Shown here piece after piece: positions 8,576-17,630 of a stretch of 64,000 nt of DNA (position 1 is the stretch's first letter; each line of letters opens with the position of its first letter). A program made the translations under genes and the position numbers. The notes beneath the pieces are model-generated. The model was not told the origin of the DNA. It was given only the letters and a program-made list of their open reading frames with translations, and made no database searches. The stretch is from positions 12,202 through 76,201 of the forward strand of contig DASXFR010000041.1 in NCBI GenBank assembly GCA_036489495.1, read 5' to 3'. The stretch is from DASZIT01 sp036489495. GTDB taxonomy: Bacteria > Actinomycetota > Acidimicrobiia > Acidimicrobiales > RAAP-2.

Positions 8576-8622
8576 TAATCGATAATAATTACGTAGTGGC
8601 GATAGGCCGCACGGTCCAACAT
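8575..8622 (-). CDS. leader peptide with Val-Ile-Ile-Ile control codons
   Basis: A 15-codon reading frame, MLDRAAYRHYVIIID, ends directly at the first leader hairpin. Codons 11-14 are GTA ATT ATT ATC; ATT and GTA stand out against the ATC- and GTC/GTG-dominated usage around. Such a run of Ile/Val codons before a terminator is the hallmark of ribosome-mediated attenuation. A possible promoter, TTGACT (8659-8654), 18 bases, GACACT (8635-8630), places the transcript start near the ATG, so the peptide may be leaderless. A GTG at 8628 with GAGGGA 5 bases upstream is the alternative start. Confidence 0.65.
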   Translation of the reverse strand: MLDRAAYRHYVIIID

Positions 8623-8630
8623 CGCCACTA
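8594..8630. repeat. perfect 10-base inverted repeat across the leader peptide start
   Basis: TAGTGGCGAT (8594-8603) and ATCGCCACTA (8621-8630) are perfect inverted copies separated by 17 bases. If transcription starts upstream of 8630 this forms an RNA hairpin that could hide the leader peptide start. If it starts near 8622 the repeat would act only as DNA, for instance as an operator. Confidence 0.55.
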
Positions 8631-8655
8631 GTGTCCCTCGACCACCCACGGGGAG

Positions 8656-9294
8656 TCAACCCGGTCCCTCCGGGGCCTTCATCGGACCGCTCCAGGGAAT
8701 GCCCCCCCTTCGGAGGCCTCGGGCCTCCTCCCCCCGGCACTCCACCACCGTGGACGGGACCCCGTCGCACACGCCACCGTCCACTACCCCCGCCAGCCGG
8801 TCATCGGTGGAGAACACCGAAATGACCTCCTGGGCCAGGGTTGCCGGCGGCTTACCGTGCCGGTTGGCACTGGTCACGGCCAGAGGCCCGACCGTCGAGC
8901 ACAGAGCTCGCACCACCGGATGGTCGGGCCACCGAACCCCGACCGTCTCCGTCGCCTCCGGCGGGCCCCCGAGATCAGCCCCGAATCCGCCGGCCCGGGG
9001 CACCACCAACGTCAAGGGCCCGGGCCAGAACCGGTCGGCGAGTTCCTGAGCCGCCGGCTCCAGGCTGCGGGCCACCGCCTCGACCTGGATCCAGCCGCCC
9101 ACCAACACCGGAAGCGCCACCTCCGAGGGACGGCGCTTCAACTCGAAGATCCGACCCACGGCTCCCGGTTGCATCGGGTCGACCGCCAGGCCGTAGACGG
9201 TGTCAGTCGGGATGGCCACCACCATGCCGGCGGTGAGGAGCGCGGCGGCTTCCTCCACGTCGAGCGGGTCGTCGGCATCCAACCGCACCAACAC
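8656..9294 (-). CDS. tsaC: L-threonylcarbamoyladenylate synthase (TsaC/Sua5/YrdC family)
   Basis: Makes threonylcarbamoyl-AMP from threonine, bicarbonate and ATP for t6A37 modification of tRNAs. IPTDTVYGLA is the family signature near the N-terminus, followed by KRRPSEVALPVLV and WPGPLTLVV, and by TSANRHGKPP where the nucleotide binds. The GTG start at 9294, two bases after the prmC stop, gives 212 residues, the usual single-domain (TsaC-like) length without the extra Sua5 domain. It is the last gene of rho-rpmE-prfA-prmC-tsaC; its stop codon overlaps the presumed -35 element of the leuB leader. Confidence 0.92.
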   Translation of the reverse strand: MLVRLDADDPLDVEEAAALLTAGMVVAIPTDTVYGLAVDPMQPGAVGRIFELKRRPSEVALPVLVGGWIQVEAVARSLEPAAQELADRFWPGPLTLVVPRAGGFGADLGGPPEATETVGVRWPDHPVVRALCSTVGPLAVTSANRHGKPPATLAQEVISVFSTDDRLAGVVDGGVCDGVPSTVVECRGEEARGLRRGGIPWSGPMKAPEGPG

Positions 9295-9296
9295 GT

Positions 9297-10238
9297 TCAG
9301 CGCCTGGCCACCAACATGCGGAGCCGACCGGCCAGGTCGGTCGAGGTGGTGACATCCGCGAAGCCGGCGCCCCGAGCCGTCGCCATGGCCCAAGGGGCCT
9401 GGGCCGGGGCGATCTCCACCACCAACCCCCCTCCGGGTCGGAGCCATCGCGGAGCCCTGCCCACGATCATCTCGATGTCGGCCATCCCGCCCACCCCTCC
9501 GTCACCCGACGCGGCCACCAGGGCCTCCCTCGGTTCCCAGTCCCGGACCTCGGGGTCGAGCTCGGCGTACTCGGACACCGACACATACGGGGGGTTGGCC
9601 ACGATCAGGTCCACCCGCCCCATCCGGTCGGCGGGCAAGGCATCGAACCACGATCCCTTGGCCAGCCGGACCCGGGCGCCGGCCCGAGCATCCCGGCGGG
9701 AGAGAAGCCCGAGGTTCTGGCCGGCCACCGCCAAGGCGTCGGCCGAGACATCGGTGGCCCACACCTCGATGGTCGGGAACCGGGGGCCGGCTTCGATGGC
9801 CAGGGCCAAGGCAATGGCACCCGAGCCGGTGCCCAGATCCACGCACACCGGGGTGGGTCCCAGCCGAGCCACGGTGTCGGAGACCGGGGCGCCACCTATC
9901 CGGTCGAGCTCGGCCAGCGCCACCTCGACCACCTGTTCCGTCTCCGGCCGGGGGATGAGGACCCGGGGATCCACCCTCAGCTCCAGCGAGCGGAACGGCC
10001 AGCGGCCCAGCGCGTACTGCAGCGGCTCGCCCGACGCCCGCCGGGCAACCAGTGCCGCCACTCGCCGATCGCGCTCATCCGCCGGCAACCCCCCGCCACC
10101 CTCCGCTTCCACGTGTTCGAGGATCCATTTGGCCTCTCGAACCGAGCCCAGGCGATCGGCGGTCGATGCCAGCAATGCCTGTCGCGACTCACCCCGATGG
10201 GTCGTCCCGGCTCCACCGGGCGCCTCGACCGGGGACAT
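9297..10238 (-). CDS. prmC: release-factor glutamine N5-methyltransferase
   Basis: Methylates the glutamine of the GGQ motif in release factors; its substrate PrfA is encoded immediately upstream. Motif I is VDLGTGSGAIALALA, and VANPPYVSV is the NPPY catalytic motif that binds the glutamine amide. The N-terminal helical domain, with the LIPRPETEQVVE linker, is typical of PrmC/HemK. The ATG at 10238 lies one base after the prfA stop codon and gives 313 residues. A longer start overlapping prfA is less likely. Confidence 0.95.
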   Translation of the reverse strand: MSPVEAPGGAGTTHRGESRQALLASTADRLGSVREAKWILEHVEAEGGGGLPADERDRRVAALVARRASGEPLQYALGRWPFRSLELRVDPRVLIPRPETEQVVEVALAELDRIGGAPVSDTVARLGPTPVCVDLGTGSGAIALALAIEAGPRFPTIEVWATDVSADALAVAGQNLGLLSRRDARAGARVRLAKGSWFDALPADRMGRVDLIVANPPYVSVSEYAELDPEVRDWEPREALVAASGDGGVGGMADIEMIVGRAPRWLRPGGGLVVEIAPAQAPWAMATARGAGFADVTTSTDLAGRLRMLVARR

Positions 10239-10239
10239 C

Positions 10240-11304
10240 TCAGCCCTCGGCCAGCTGGCGGGCACGCTTGTCGGCCATCAGCGCGTCGGTCAGATCGTCG
10301 AGGTCCCCCATCAGGATGCGATCCAGCTTGTGGAGGGTGAGGTGGATGCGATGATCGGTGACCCGGTTCTCCTTGTAGTTGTAGGTGCGGATCTTCTCCG
10401 AGCGACCGCCGCCGCCGACCTGGCTGCGGCGGGCGGCCGACAGCTCCGCCGCCTGGCGGTCCTGTTCGGCCTTGAGCAGGCGCGACCGGAGCACGATCAT
10501 GGCCTTGGCCCGGTTCTGGATCTGGCTCTTCTCGTCCTGCATGGCCACCACGATGCCGGTGGGAAGGTGGGTGATACGCACCGCCGAGTCGGTGGTGTTG
10601 ACCGACTGGCCTCCGGGCCCGGTCGACCGGTACACGTCGATCTTCAGATCGCTGGGGTTGATGTCCACGTCCACCTCTTTGGCTTCCGGTAGCACCGCCA
10701 CCGACGCCGCCGAGGTGTGGATCCTCCCCTGGGACTCGGTCACCGGCACCCGTTGTACCCGGTGGGGTCCCCCCTCGTGCTCGAGCCGCTGCCAGGCTCC
10801 CTCCCCCTTGACTAGGAAGGTGACCTCGTTCAATCCCTCCCGTTCGGACGGGCTGGACGACAGGACTTCGACCTTCCAGCCTTTGGTCGCGGCATACCGG
10901 GTGTACATGTCGAAGAGGTCCTTGGCGAAGAGGTTCGCCTCTTCGCCCCCCTCGGTTCCCCGGATCTCCATGATCACGTTGCGGCCGGCGTTGGGATCGG
11001 TGGGCAGGAGTTGGAGCCGGAGCTCCTCTTCGAGACGGGTGATGTCGGCCTCGGCCCGTTCCACCTCGGTGCGGGCCAGGTCCCGCTCGTCGCCGGCCGA
11101 GTCGGTGACCATCTCCCGGGCGGTGTCGAGGTCGGACTCCGCCTCCTGGAGGCGACGCCAGGTGCCGACCACCTCTTCGAGCTCTTTGTGGCGGCGCGAC
11201 ACGTCGCGGAGGCGACGGGGATCAGCCGACACGTTGGGGTCGTTCAGCTCGGCAACCACCGCCTCGTACTCACGTTCGAGTTCGTTCAGACGGTCGCTCA
11301 GCAC
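10240..11304 (-). CDS. prfA: peptide chain release factor 1
   Basis: Recognises UAA and UAG stop codons and triggers peptide release. The tripeptide anticodon PVT occurs in VPVTESQGRIHTS, which marks RF1 rather than RF2, and the catalytic GGQ lies in STGPGGQSVNTTDS. With the GTG at 11304 the protein is 354 residues, a normal RF1. TACCCT 6 bases before this GTG and no Shine-Dalgarno suggest a separate leaderless promoter in addition to read-through from rpmE. Confidence 0.96.
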   Translation of the reverse strand: MLSDRLNELEREYEAVVAELNDPNVSADPRRLRDVSRRHKELEEVVGTWRRLQEAESDLDTAREMVTDSAGDERDLARTEVERAEADITRLEEELRLQLLPTDPNAGRNVIMEIRGTEGGEEANLFAKDLFDMYTRYAATKGWKVEVLSSSPSEREGLNEVTFLVKGEGAWQRLEHEGGPHRVQRVPVTESQGRIHTSAASVAVLPEAKEVDVDINPSDLKIDVYRSTGPGGQSVNTTDSAVRITHLPTGIVVAMQDEKSQIQNRAKAMIVLRSRLLKAEQDRQAAELSAARRSQVGGGGRSEKIRTYNYKENRVTDHRIHLTLHKLDRILMGDLDDLTDALMADKRARQLAEG

Positions 11305-11310
11305 GGCCCA

Positions 11311-11316
11311 AGGGTA
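11311..11316 (-). promoter_or_regulatory. -10 hexamer TACCCT of prfA
   Basis: TACCCT is separated from the prfA GTG start by 6 bases and lies in the 80-base gap after rpmE, pointing to an internal leaderless promoter. Confidence 0.45.
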
Positions 11317-11384
11317 GTGGCCGACAGGATGGGGGCTGGCCGTGCTGACGGCACCGGGCCCACCGGCCGCCGTCCGGGCGTGGC

Positions 11385-11618
11385 TCAGGAAGCGGGCGGT
11401 GCCGGCTTCTTCCGCGCCCCCGACTTGGCATAGCGCTTCTGGAAGCGCTCGACCCGGCCACCGGAGTCGACCAACTTCTGCTTGCCGGTGAAGAACGGGT
11501 GGCACTCGTTGCACAGCTCCAGATGGACATCGCCCTTGGTGGACCGGGTGGTGAAGGAATTGCCGCAAGAACAGCGCACGGTGGTTTCGGTGTACTTGGG
11601 GTGGATATCGGTTTTCAT
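11385..11618 (-). CDS. rpmE: 50S ribosomal protein L31 (zinc form)
   Basis: A 77-residue ribosomal protein that joins the 50S and 30S subunits near the central protuberance. Cys16, Cys18, Cys36 and Cys39 form the CxC/CxxC zinc site that separates the zinc-containing L31 from the zinc-free paralogue made under zinc limitation. The ATG at 11618 is preceded by GGGAGAA. The C-terminus carries an extra Lys/Ala/Pro tail. It sits between rho and prfA, its conserved place in actinobacteria. Confidence 0.97.
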   Translation of the reverse strand: MKTDIHPKYTETTVRCSCGNSFTTRSTKGDVHLELCNECHPFFTGKQKLVDSGGRVERFQKRYAKSGARKKPAPPAS

Positions 11619-11709
11619 GAGTTCTCCCTGGTGGTGGCGGCGAGCTCGGCCCGCACCGGCTTTCGCAGCCAGCTGATTGTACCGGTTCGGGGGGTGGCTT
11701 CGATCAGGA

Positions 11710-13620
<1,911 letters not shown>

Positions 13621-13689
13621 CGGCCTCCTCGTTTCGAATGTCCTCGTTTGGAGAATGGATCAGAGCCATCCTCCAAGGAATCAGGGGCG

Positions 13690-13731
13690 GGGAGTTGGGT
13701 ACGGCGGGCGACAAGCCCGTCTCCAACTCCC
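13690..13731 (-). promoter_or_regulatory. large hairpin upstream of rho
   Basis: A 9-base perfect outer stem (GGGAGTTGG/CCAACTCCC) encloses a 7-base inner stem (one G-T pair) with a 5-base loop. It lies 70-111 bases before the rho start, in the 259-base gap after thrC. No T-run follows on the minus strand, so it is probably not a simple terminator of thrC; a structured rho leader is the other reading. Confidence 0.5.
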
Positions 13732-13741
13732 ACCTACGCCG

Positions 13742-13760
13742 TGTGCGGGCTGGTCGCACA
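13742..13760. promoter_or_regulatory. second inverted repeat in the rho upstream region
   Basis: TGTGCG and CGCACA flank a 7-base loop, ten bases from the larger hairpin. It may be part of the same leader structure or an operator. The rest of this gap shows no other clear signal. Confidence 0.35.
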
Positions 13761-13879
13761 GTAGAAGTGCGATTCAGGGGATCCTGCCCAGGTACCCGAA
13801 CGGGCACATCTGGAAGCGAAGGTGTCACCATGATACCTGCCCGCACGCCGAACAGCAACAACACCCAGCTGAACAACCA

Positions 13880-14947
13880 TTACAGGCCGAGTTCGGCGAG
13901 CACCGCGCCCAGGTCGGCGTCGATGACGGTGGGCACCGAGATCTGGCTGATGGCGATGTCCGGGTCCTTCAAACCGTGGCCGGTCAATACGCAGACCACG
14001 GTGGCTCCGGCACCGACACCGTCGGGGAGACCGGTCTTCAACAGACCGGCCACCGACGCCGCCGACGCCGGTTCGCAGAATACCGACTCCTCACTGGCCA
14101 GGAACCGGTAGGCCTCCAGAATCTCGTCGTCGGTGACCGCGGCGATGCCCCCGCCCGACTCGCTGGCCGCCGACGTCGCCCCGTACCAGCTGGCCGGGTT
14201 ACCGATCCGGATGGCGGTCGCCACCGTCTCGGGGAATTCGATCGGGTGCCCCTCGACGATGGGGGCGGCGCCGGCGGCCTGGAACCCCAACATCCGGGGC
14301 AGGCGGGTGGACCGTCCGGCCTGTTTGAATTCCAGATAGCCCTTCCAGTAGGCGGTGATGTTCCCGGCGTTCCCCACCGGGATGCAGTGCACGTCGGGCG
14401 CGTCGCCGAGGGCGTCCACGATCTCGAAGGCCCCCGACTTCTGCCCCTCGATGCGGTACGGATTGACCGAATTCACCACCGTCACCGGGGCACGCTCGCC
14501 CAGGTCGCGGACGATCGCCAACGCCTGATCGAAGTTACCCCGGACCTGGAGGACCCGGGCGCCGTGGATGAGGGCCTGGGCGAGTTTGCCCAAGGCAATG
14601 TGCCCCTCGGGTATCAGCACCGCGCAGGTGAGGCCGGCCCGGGCGGCGAAGGCGGCCGCCGATGCCGAGGTGTTGCCGGTCGAGGCACAGACCACCGCCT
14701 TGGCGCCCTCTTCGGCCGCCTTGGAGATGGCCACCGTCATCCCCCGGTCCTTGAACGAGCCGGTGGGATTGGCCCCTTCCACCTTCAGGAACACCCTCGC
14801 CCCGACCCGGGCCGACAACCGGGGCGCCGGAAGCAACGGAGTTCCGCCTTCGAGCAGGGTGACCACCGGGGTGGTCGCCGACACCGGAAGGAACTCGCGG
14901 TACTCCTCGATCACCCCGCGCCAGGCCGTGGCGGCTCGGTCGGTCAT
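13880..14947 (-). CDS. thrC: threonine synthase
   Basis: A PLP enzyme converting O-phosphohomoserine to threonine. TGSFKDRGMTVA carries the PLP lysine near residue 60, STGNTSASAAAFAARAG is the phosphate-binding block, and VGNAGNITAYWKGY binds the cofactor phosphate. The 355-residue length matches the short ThrC class. The ATG overlaps the hom stop codon in ATGA, so hom and thrC are coupled. In most relatives thrB follows; here rho follows after 259 bases, so the homoserine kinase must be supplied from elsewhere. Confidence 0.95.
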   Translation of the reverse strand: MTDRAATAWRGVIEEYREFLPVSATTPVVTLLEGGTPLLPAPRLSARVGARVFLKVEGANPTGSFKDRGMTVAISKAAEEGAKAVVCASTGNTSASAAAFAARAGLTCAVLIPEGHIALGKLAQALIHGARVLQVRGNFDQALAIVRDLGERAPVTVVNSVNPYRIEGQKSGAFEIVDALGDAPDVHCIPVGNAGNITAYWKGYLEFKQAGRSTRLPRMLGFQAAGAAPIVEGHPIEFPETVATAIRIGNPASWYGATSAASESGGGIAAVTDDEILEAYRFLASEESVFCEPASAASVAGLLKTGLPDGVGAGATVVCVLTGHGLKDPDIAISQISVPTVIDADLGAVLAELGL

Positions 14948-16266
14948 GCTGGGTCGTCTCCAAAGACTCGGATGCTGCTGCCGACCCGCTTCACCGCGTC
15001 GAGGGCAGCCAGCGCGTCGATCGTCTCGCTCATATCACCCTCCCGGGCCGCATGGGTCAGGAAGATGAGCCGGGCCGAGCCGACCAGCTCCTCCTGCTCG
15101 ATCTGTTCCATCGACCGGATGGAAACGCGGTGGTCACCGAACACGGTGCTGACCACCCCCAGGACGCCCGGACGGTCTTCCACGTCGATCGTCAGGTAGA
15201 AGGCCGAACGGAGCTCGGCCACCGGGTAGATGCGCGCCGGGCGTCGCTCGGGGATCAGCGAGGTGGTCCCGGCCAACCGGTTTCGGATGGCGTCGATCAG
15301 GTCGCCCACCAGCGCACTGGCGGTGGGAAGGCCACCGGCGCCCTGGCCGTAGAGCATCAGCTCTCCGGCCCACTCCCCCTCGATGAACACCGCGTTGAAG
15401 GCGTCGCGCACCCCGGCCAGTGGATGGGAGGTGGGGACCATGGCCGGATGGACCCGGGCGGAGATCTCGTCGTCCCCGATCCGCTCCACCACCGCCAGCA
15501 GCTTGACCACATAGCCGAAGCGACCGGCAAACTCGATGTCGACCGATCCGATATGGGTGATCCCTTCGCGGGGCACGTCGGCGGTGGCGACGTCGTACCC
15601 CATTGCCACTCCGGCCAGGATGGCGGTCTTGGCCGCGGCGTCGTGGCCCTCGACGTCGGCGGTGGGATCCCGCTCGGCCAGGCCCAGCTCCTGGGCCCGG
15701 GCCAGGACCTCGTCGTACTCGGTCCCGTCGTCGGACATCTTGGTCAGGATGAAGTTGGTGGTCCCGTTGACGATCCCCATCACCCGCTGGATCCGCTCGC
15801 CGGTCAACGACTCGCGCAACACCCGGACCAGAGGGATGGCTCCGGCCACCGCGGCTTCGTAGAGGAGGTCGACCCCGCGCTGGTGGGCAATCTCCCGGAG
15901 GGCAATGCCTTCGGGCGATGCCAACAGCTCCTTGTTGGCGGTGACGACCGGCTTTCCGGATTCCAGCGCCGCCCGGATCAAGCTGCCGGCCGGCTCCAGC
16001 CCCCCGATCAACTCGACGACGATATCGATCGAGGGGTCGGCCACCAGCCCGGCGGCATCGTCGGTGAGCAGTTCTTTCGGCACGTGGTCCGGCCGGGTAC
16101 GGGACAGGTCGGCCACCGCCACCCCGCCAATGTCGATCCGGGCGCCACTCTGCAAGGCCAGATCGTCGGATCGGGAGAGCAGATGGGCGACCAGGGCAGC
16201 CCCCACCGAGCCGCAGCCGAGAATGGCGACGCGCACCACGGGCGCGGGCGGGCGGGCCGGGGTCAT
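14944..16266 (-). CDS. hom: homoserine dehydrogenase
   Basis: Reduces aspartate semialdehyde to homoserine, the branch point to threonine and methionine. The N-terminal AILGCGSVGAALVAHLL binds NAD(P); GLEPAGSLIRAALESGKPVVTANKELLA and the AVAGAIPLVRVLRESL and GIVNGTTNFILTKM blocks form the catalytic domain. The last 80 or so residues (TIDVEDRPGVLGVVSTVFGDHRV) are an ACT domain, the site of feedback inhibition by threonine in characterised enzymes. It is 440 residues. TAGCGT lies 6 bases before the ATG, within the 39-base gap after lysA, so hom may have its own leaderless promoter. Confidence 0.95.
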   Translation of the reverse strand: MTPARPPAPVVRVAILGCGSVGAALVAHLLSRSDDLALQSGARIDIGGVAVADLSRTRPDHVPKELLTDDAAGLVADPSIDIVVELIGGLEPAGSLIRAALESGKPVVTANKELLASPEGIALREIAHQRGVDLLYEAAVAGAIPLVRVLRESLTGERIQRVMGIVNGTTNFILTKMSDDGTEYDEVLARAQELGLAERDPTADVEGHDAAAKTAILAGVAMGYDVATADVPREGITHIGSVDIEFAGRFGYVVKLLAVVERIGDDEISARVHPAMVPTSHPLAGVRDAFNAVFIEGEWAGELMLYGQGAGGLPTASALVGDLIDAIRNRLAGTTSLIPERRPARIYPVAELRSAFYLTIDVEDRPGVLGVVSTVFGDHRVSIRSMEQIEQEELVGSARLIFLTHAAREGDMSETIDALAALDAVKRVGSSIRVFGDDPA

Positions 16267-16272
16267 CGGATC

Positions 16273-16278
16273 ACGCTA
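16273..16278 (-). promoter_or_regulatory. -10 hexamer TAGCGT of hom
   Basis: TAGCGT lies 6 bases before the hom ATG in the short gap after lysA; there is no Shine-Dalgarno, which fits leaderless initiation. Confidence 0.45.
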
Positions 16279-16305
16279 CCGCCTGGCCCGGGAACCGAGG
16301 GAAGA

Positions 16306-17628
16306 TCAGACGTCGAGCCGGATCAGGTCTTCGAGCGACTCACGCCGGACGACGGTGCGGGCCACCCCTCCGGACACGAAGATCACCGGCGGCCTCGGGA
16401 CCTTGTTGTAGTTCGACGCCATCGAGTAGCCGTAGGCACCGGTGACCGGGGTGGCCACGATGTCGCCGACTTTGAGGTCGGCGGGAACGAAACCTTCCGA
16501 GACGATCAGGTCACCGGTCTCGCAGTGCTTGCCTACCAGGCGGATCGGCATGGGCCGCTCGGCTTCCACCTCCCGGGGCAGAAACGCCTCGTAACCGCTG
16601 CCATACAGCACCGGGCGAGGATTGTCGCTCATCCCCCCGTCGACCGACACATAGGTTCGGTAACCCGGGACATCCTTCACGGTGCCGACCGTGTAGAGGG
16701 TGGTCCCGGCCGACGCCACAATCGCCCGTCCGGGCTCGGCCGTGATCCGCACCGAGGCGGGGATGCCGGCACTCAGGCAGGCGGATTTGACCCGGGCCGC
16801 CCACTGGGCCATGGGCGGGGCCTCCTCGCCGTTGACATAGGCGACACCCAAGCCCCCGCCCACCACCAATTCCGGCAGGTCGAGGGTGGCAAAGAAATCC
16901 GCCAACACCTCGACGGCCCGGACGAACGGGTCGAGGGCGAACACCTGGCTCCCGAGATGGGCGTGGATGCCGGTGAACTCGACGATGCCGGCAGCATGGA
17001 GGGACGTCAGGCGCTCCACCGCTCGGCCGGCGGCGCCGGATGCCAGCCCGAATCCGAACTTCGAGTCATCCTGGCCGGTCTGGACGTACCGGTGGGTGTG
17101 AACCTCGACACCCGGGGTGATGCGGGCCAGCACCTTGGGCGGGGGCGGGGGCGGTTCGCCCGCGCCCAACCCCTTCGATCGCTCGGCCACCAACGTCTCG
17201 ATCCGATCGATCTCATCGAAGGAATCCACCACGATGCGGCCGATGCCGACGGCCAGGGCGCTGGAGAGTTCGGCTTCGGACTTGTTGTTGCCATGGAACA
17301 CCAGCTGGTCGGCCGGGACGCCGGCGGTGAGGGCCACGTGGAGCTCTCCCCCGGTGGAGACGTCGAGGTGCATCCCCTCTTCGTAGGCCAGTCGGGCCAT
17401 GGCGACGCAGAGAAATGCCTTGGTGGCGTAGGACACCCCGTCGCCCCACGCCGCCACCGCCTCGCGACACTGGATGCGAAGGTGCTCCTCGTCGTAGACG
17501 AACAGTGGAGTTCCCTGCTCTTCGGCCAACTCCACCAGATCGACACCGCCGATGCTGAGCCGGCCGTCGCCGTCGATGGTGGCGGTGCTGGGGAGCAGAC
17601 GGCGCTCGACCGGATCGGTGGGGCCCAT
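16306..17628 (-). CDS. lysA: diaminopimelate decarboxylase
   Basis: A PLP fold-type III enzyme that makes lysine from meso-diaminopimelate. SYATKAFLCVAM carries the PLP lysine, VFHGNNKSEAEL and the GIHAHLGSQ histidine region line the barrel, and ITAEPGRAIVASAGTTLYTVG plus CETGDLIVSE belong to the C-terminal domain and active site. I chose the ATG at 17628, two bases after the argS stop, giving 440 residues. It is coupled to argS upstream and precedes hom, so two branches of the aspartate family share this block. Confidence 0.95.
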   Translation of the reverse strand: MGPTDPVERRLLPSTATIDGDGRLSIGGVDLVELAEEQGTPLFVYDEEHLRIQCREAVAAWGDGVSYATKAFLCVAMARLAYEEGMHLDVSTGGELHVALTAGVPADQLVFHGNNKSEAELSSALAVGIGRIVVDSFDEIDRIETLVAERSKGLGAGEPPPPPPKVLARITPGVEVHTHRYVQTGQDDSKFGFGLASGAAGRAVERLTSLHAAGIVEFTGIHAHLGSQVFALDPFVRAVEVLADFFATLDLPELVVGGGLGVAYVNGEEAPPMAQWAARVKSACLSAGIPASVRITAEPGRAIVASAGTTLYTVGTVKDVPGYRTYVSVDGGMSDNPRPVLYGSGYEAFLPREVEAERPMPIRLVGKHCETGDLIVSEGFVPADLKVGDIVATPVTGAYGYSMASNYNKVPRPPVIFVSGGVARTVVRRESLEDLIRLDV

Positions 17629-17630
17629 GG

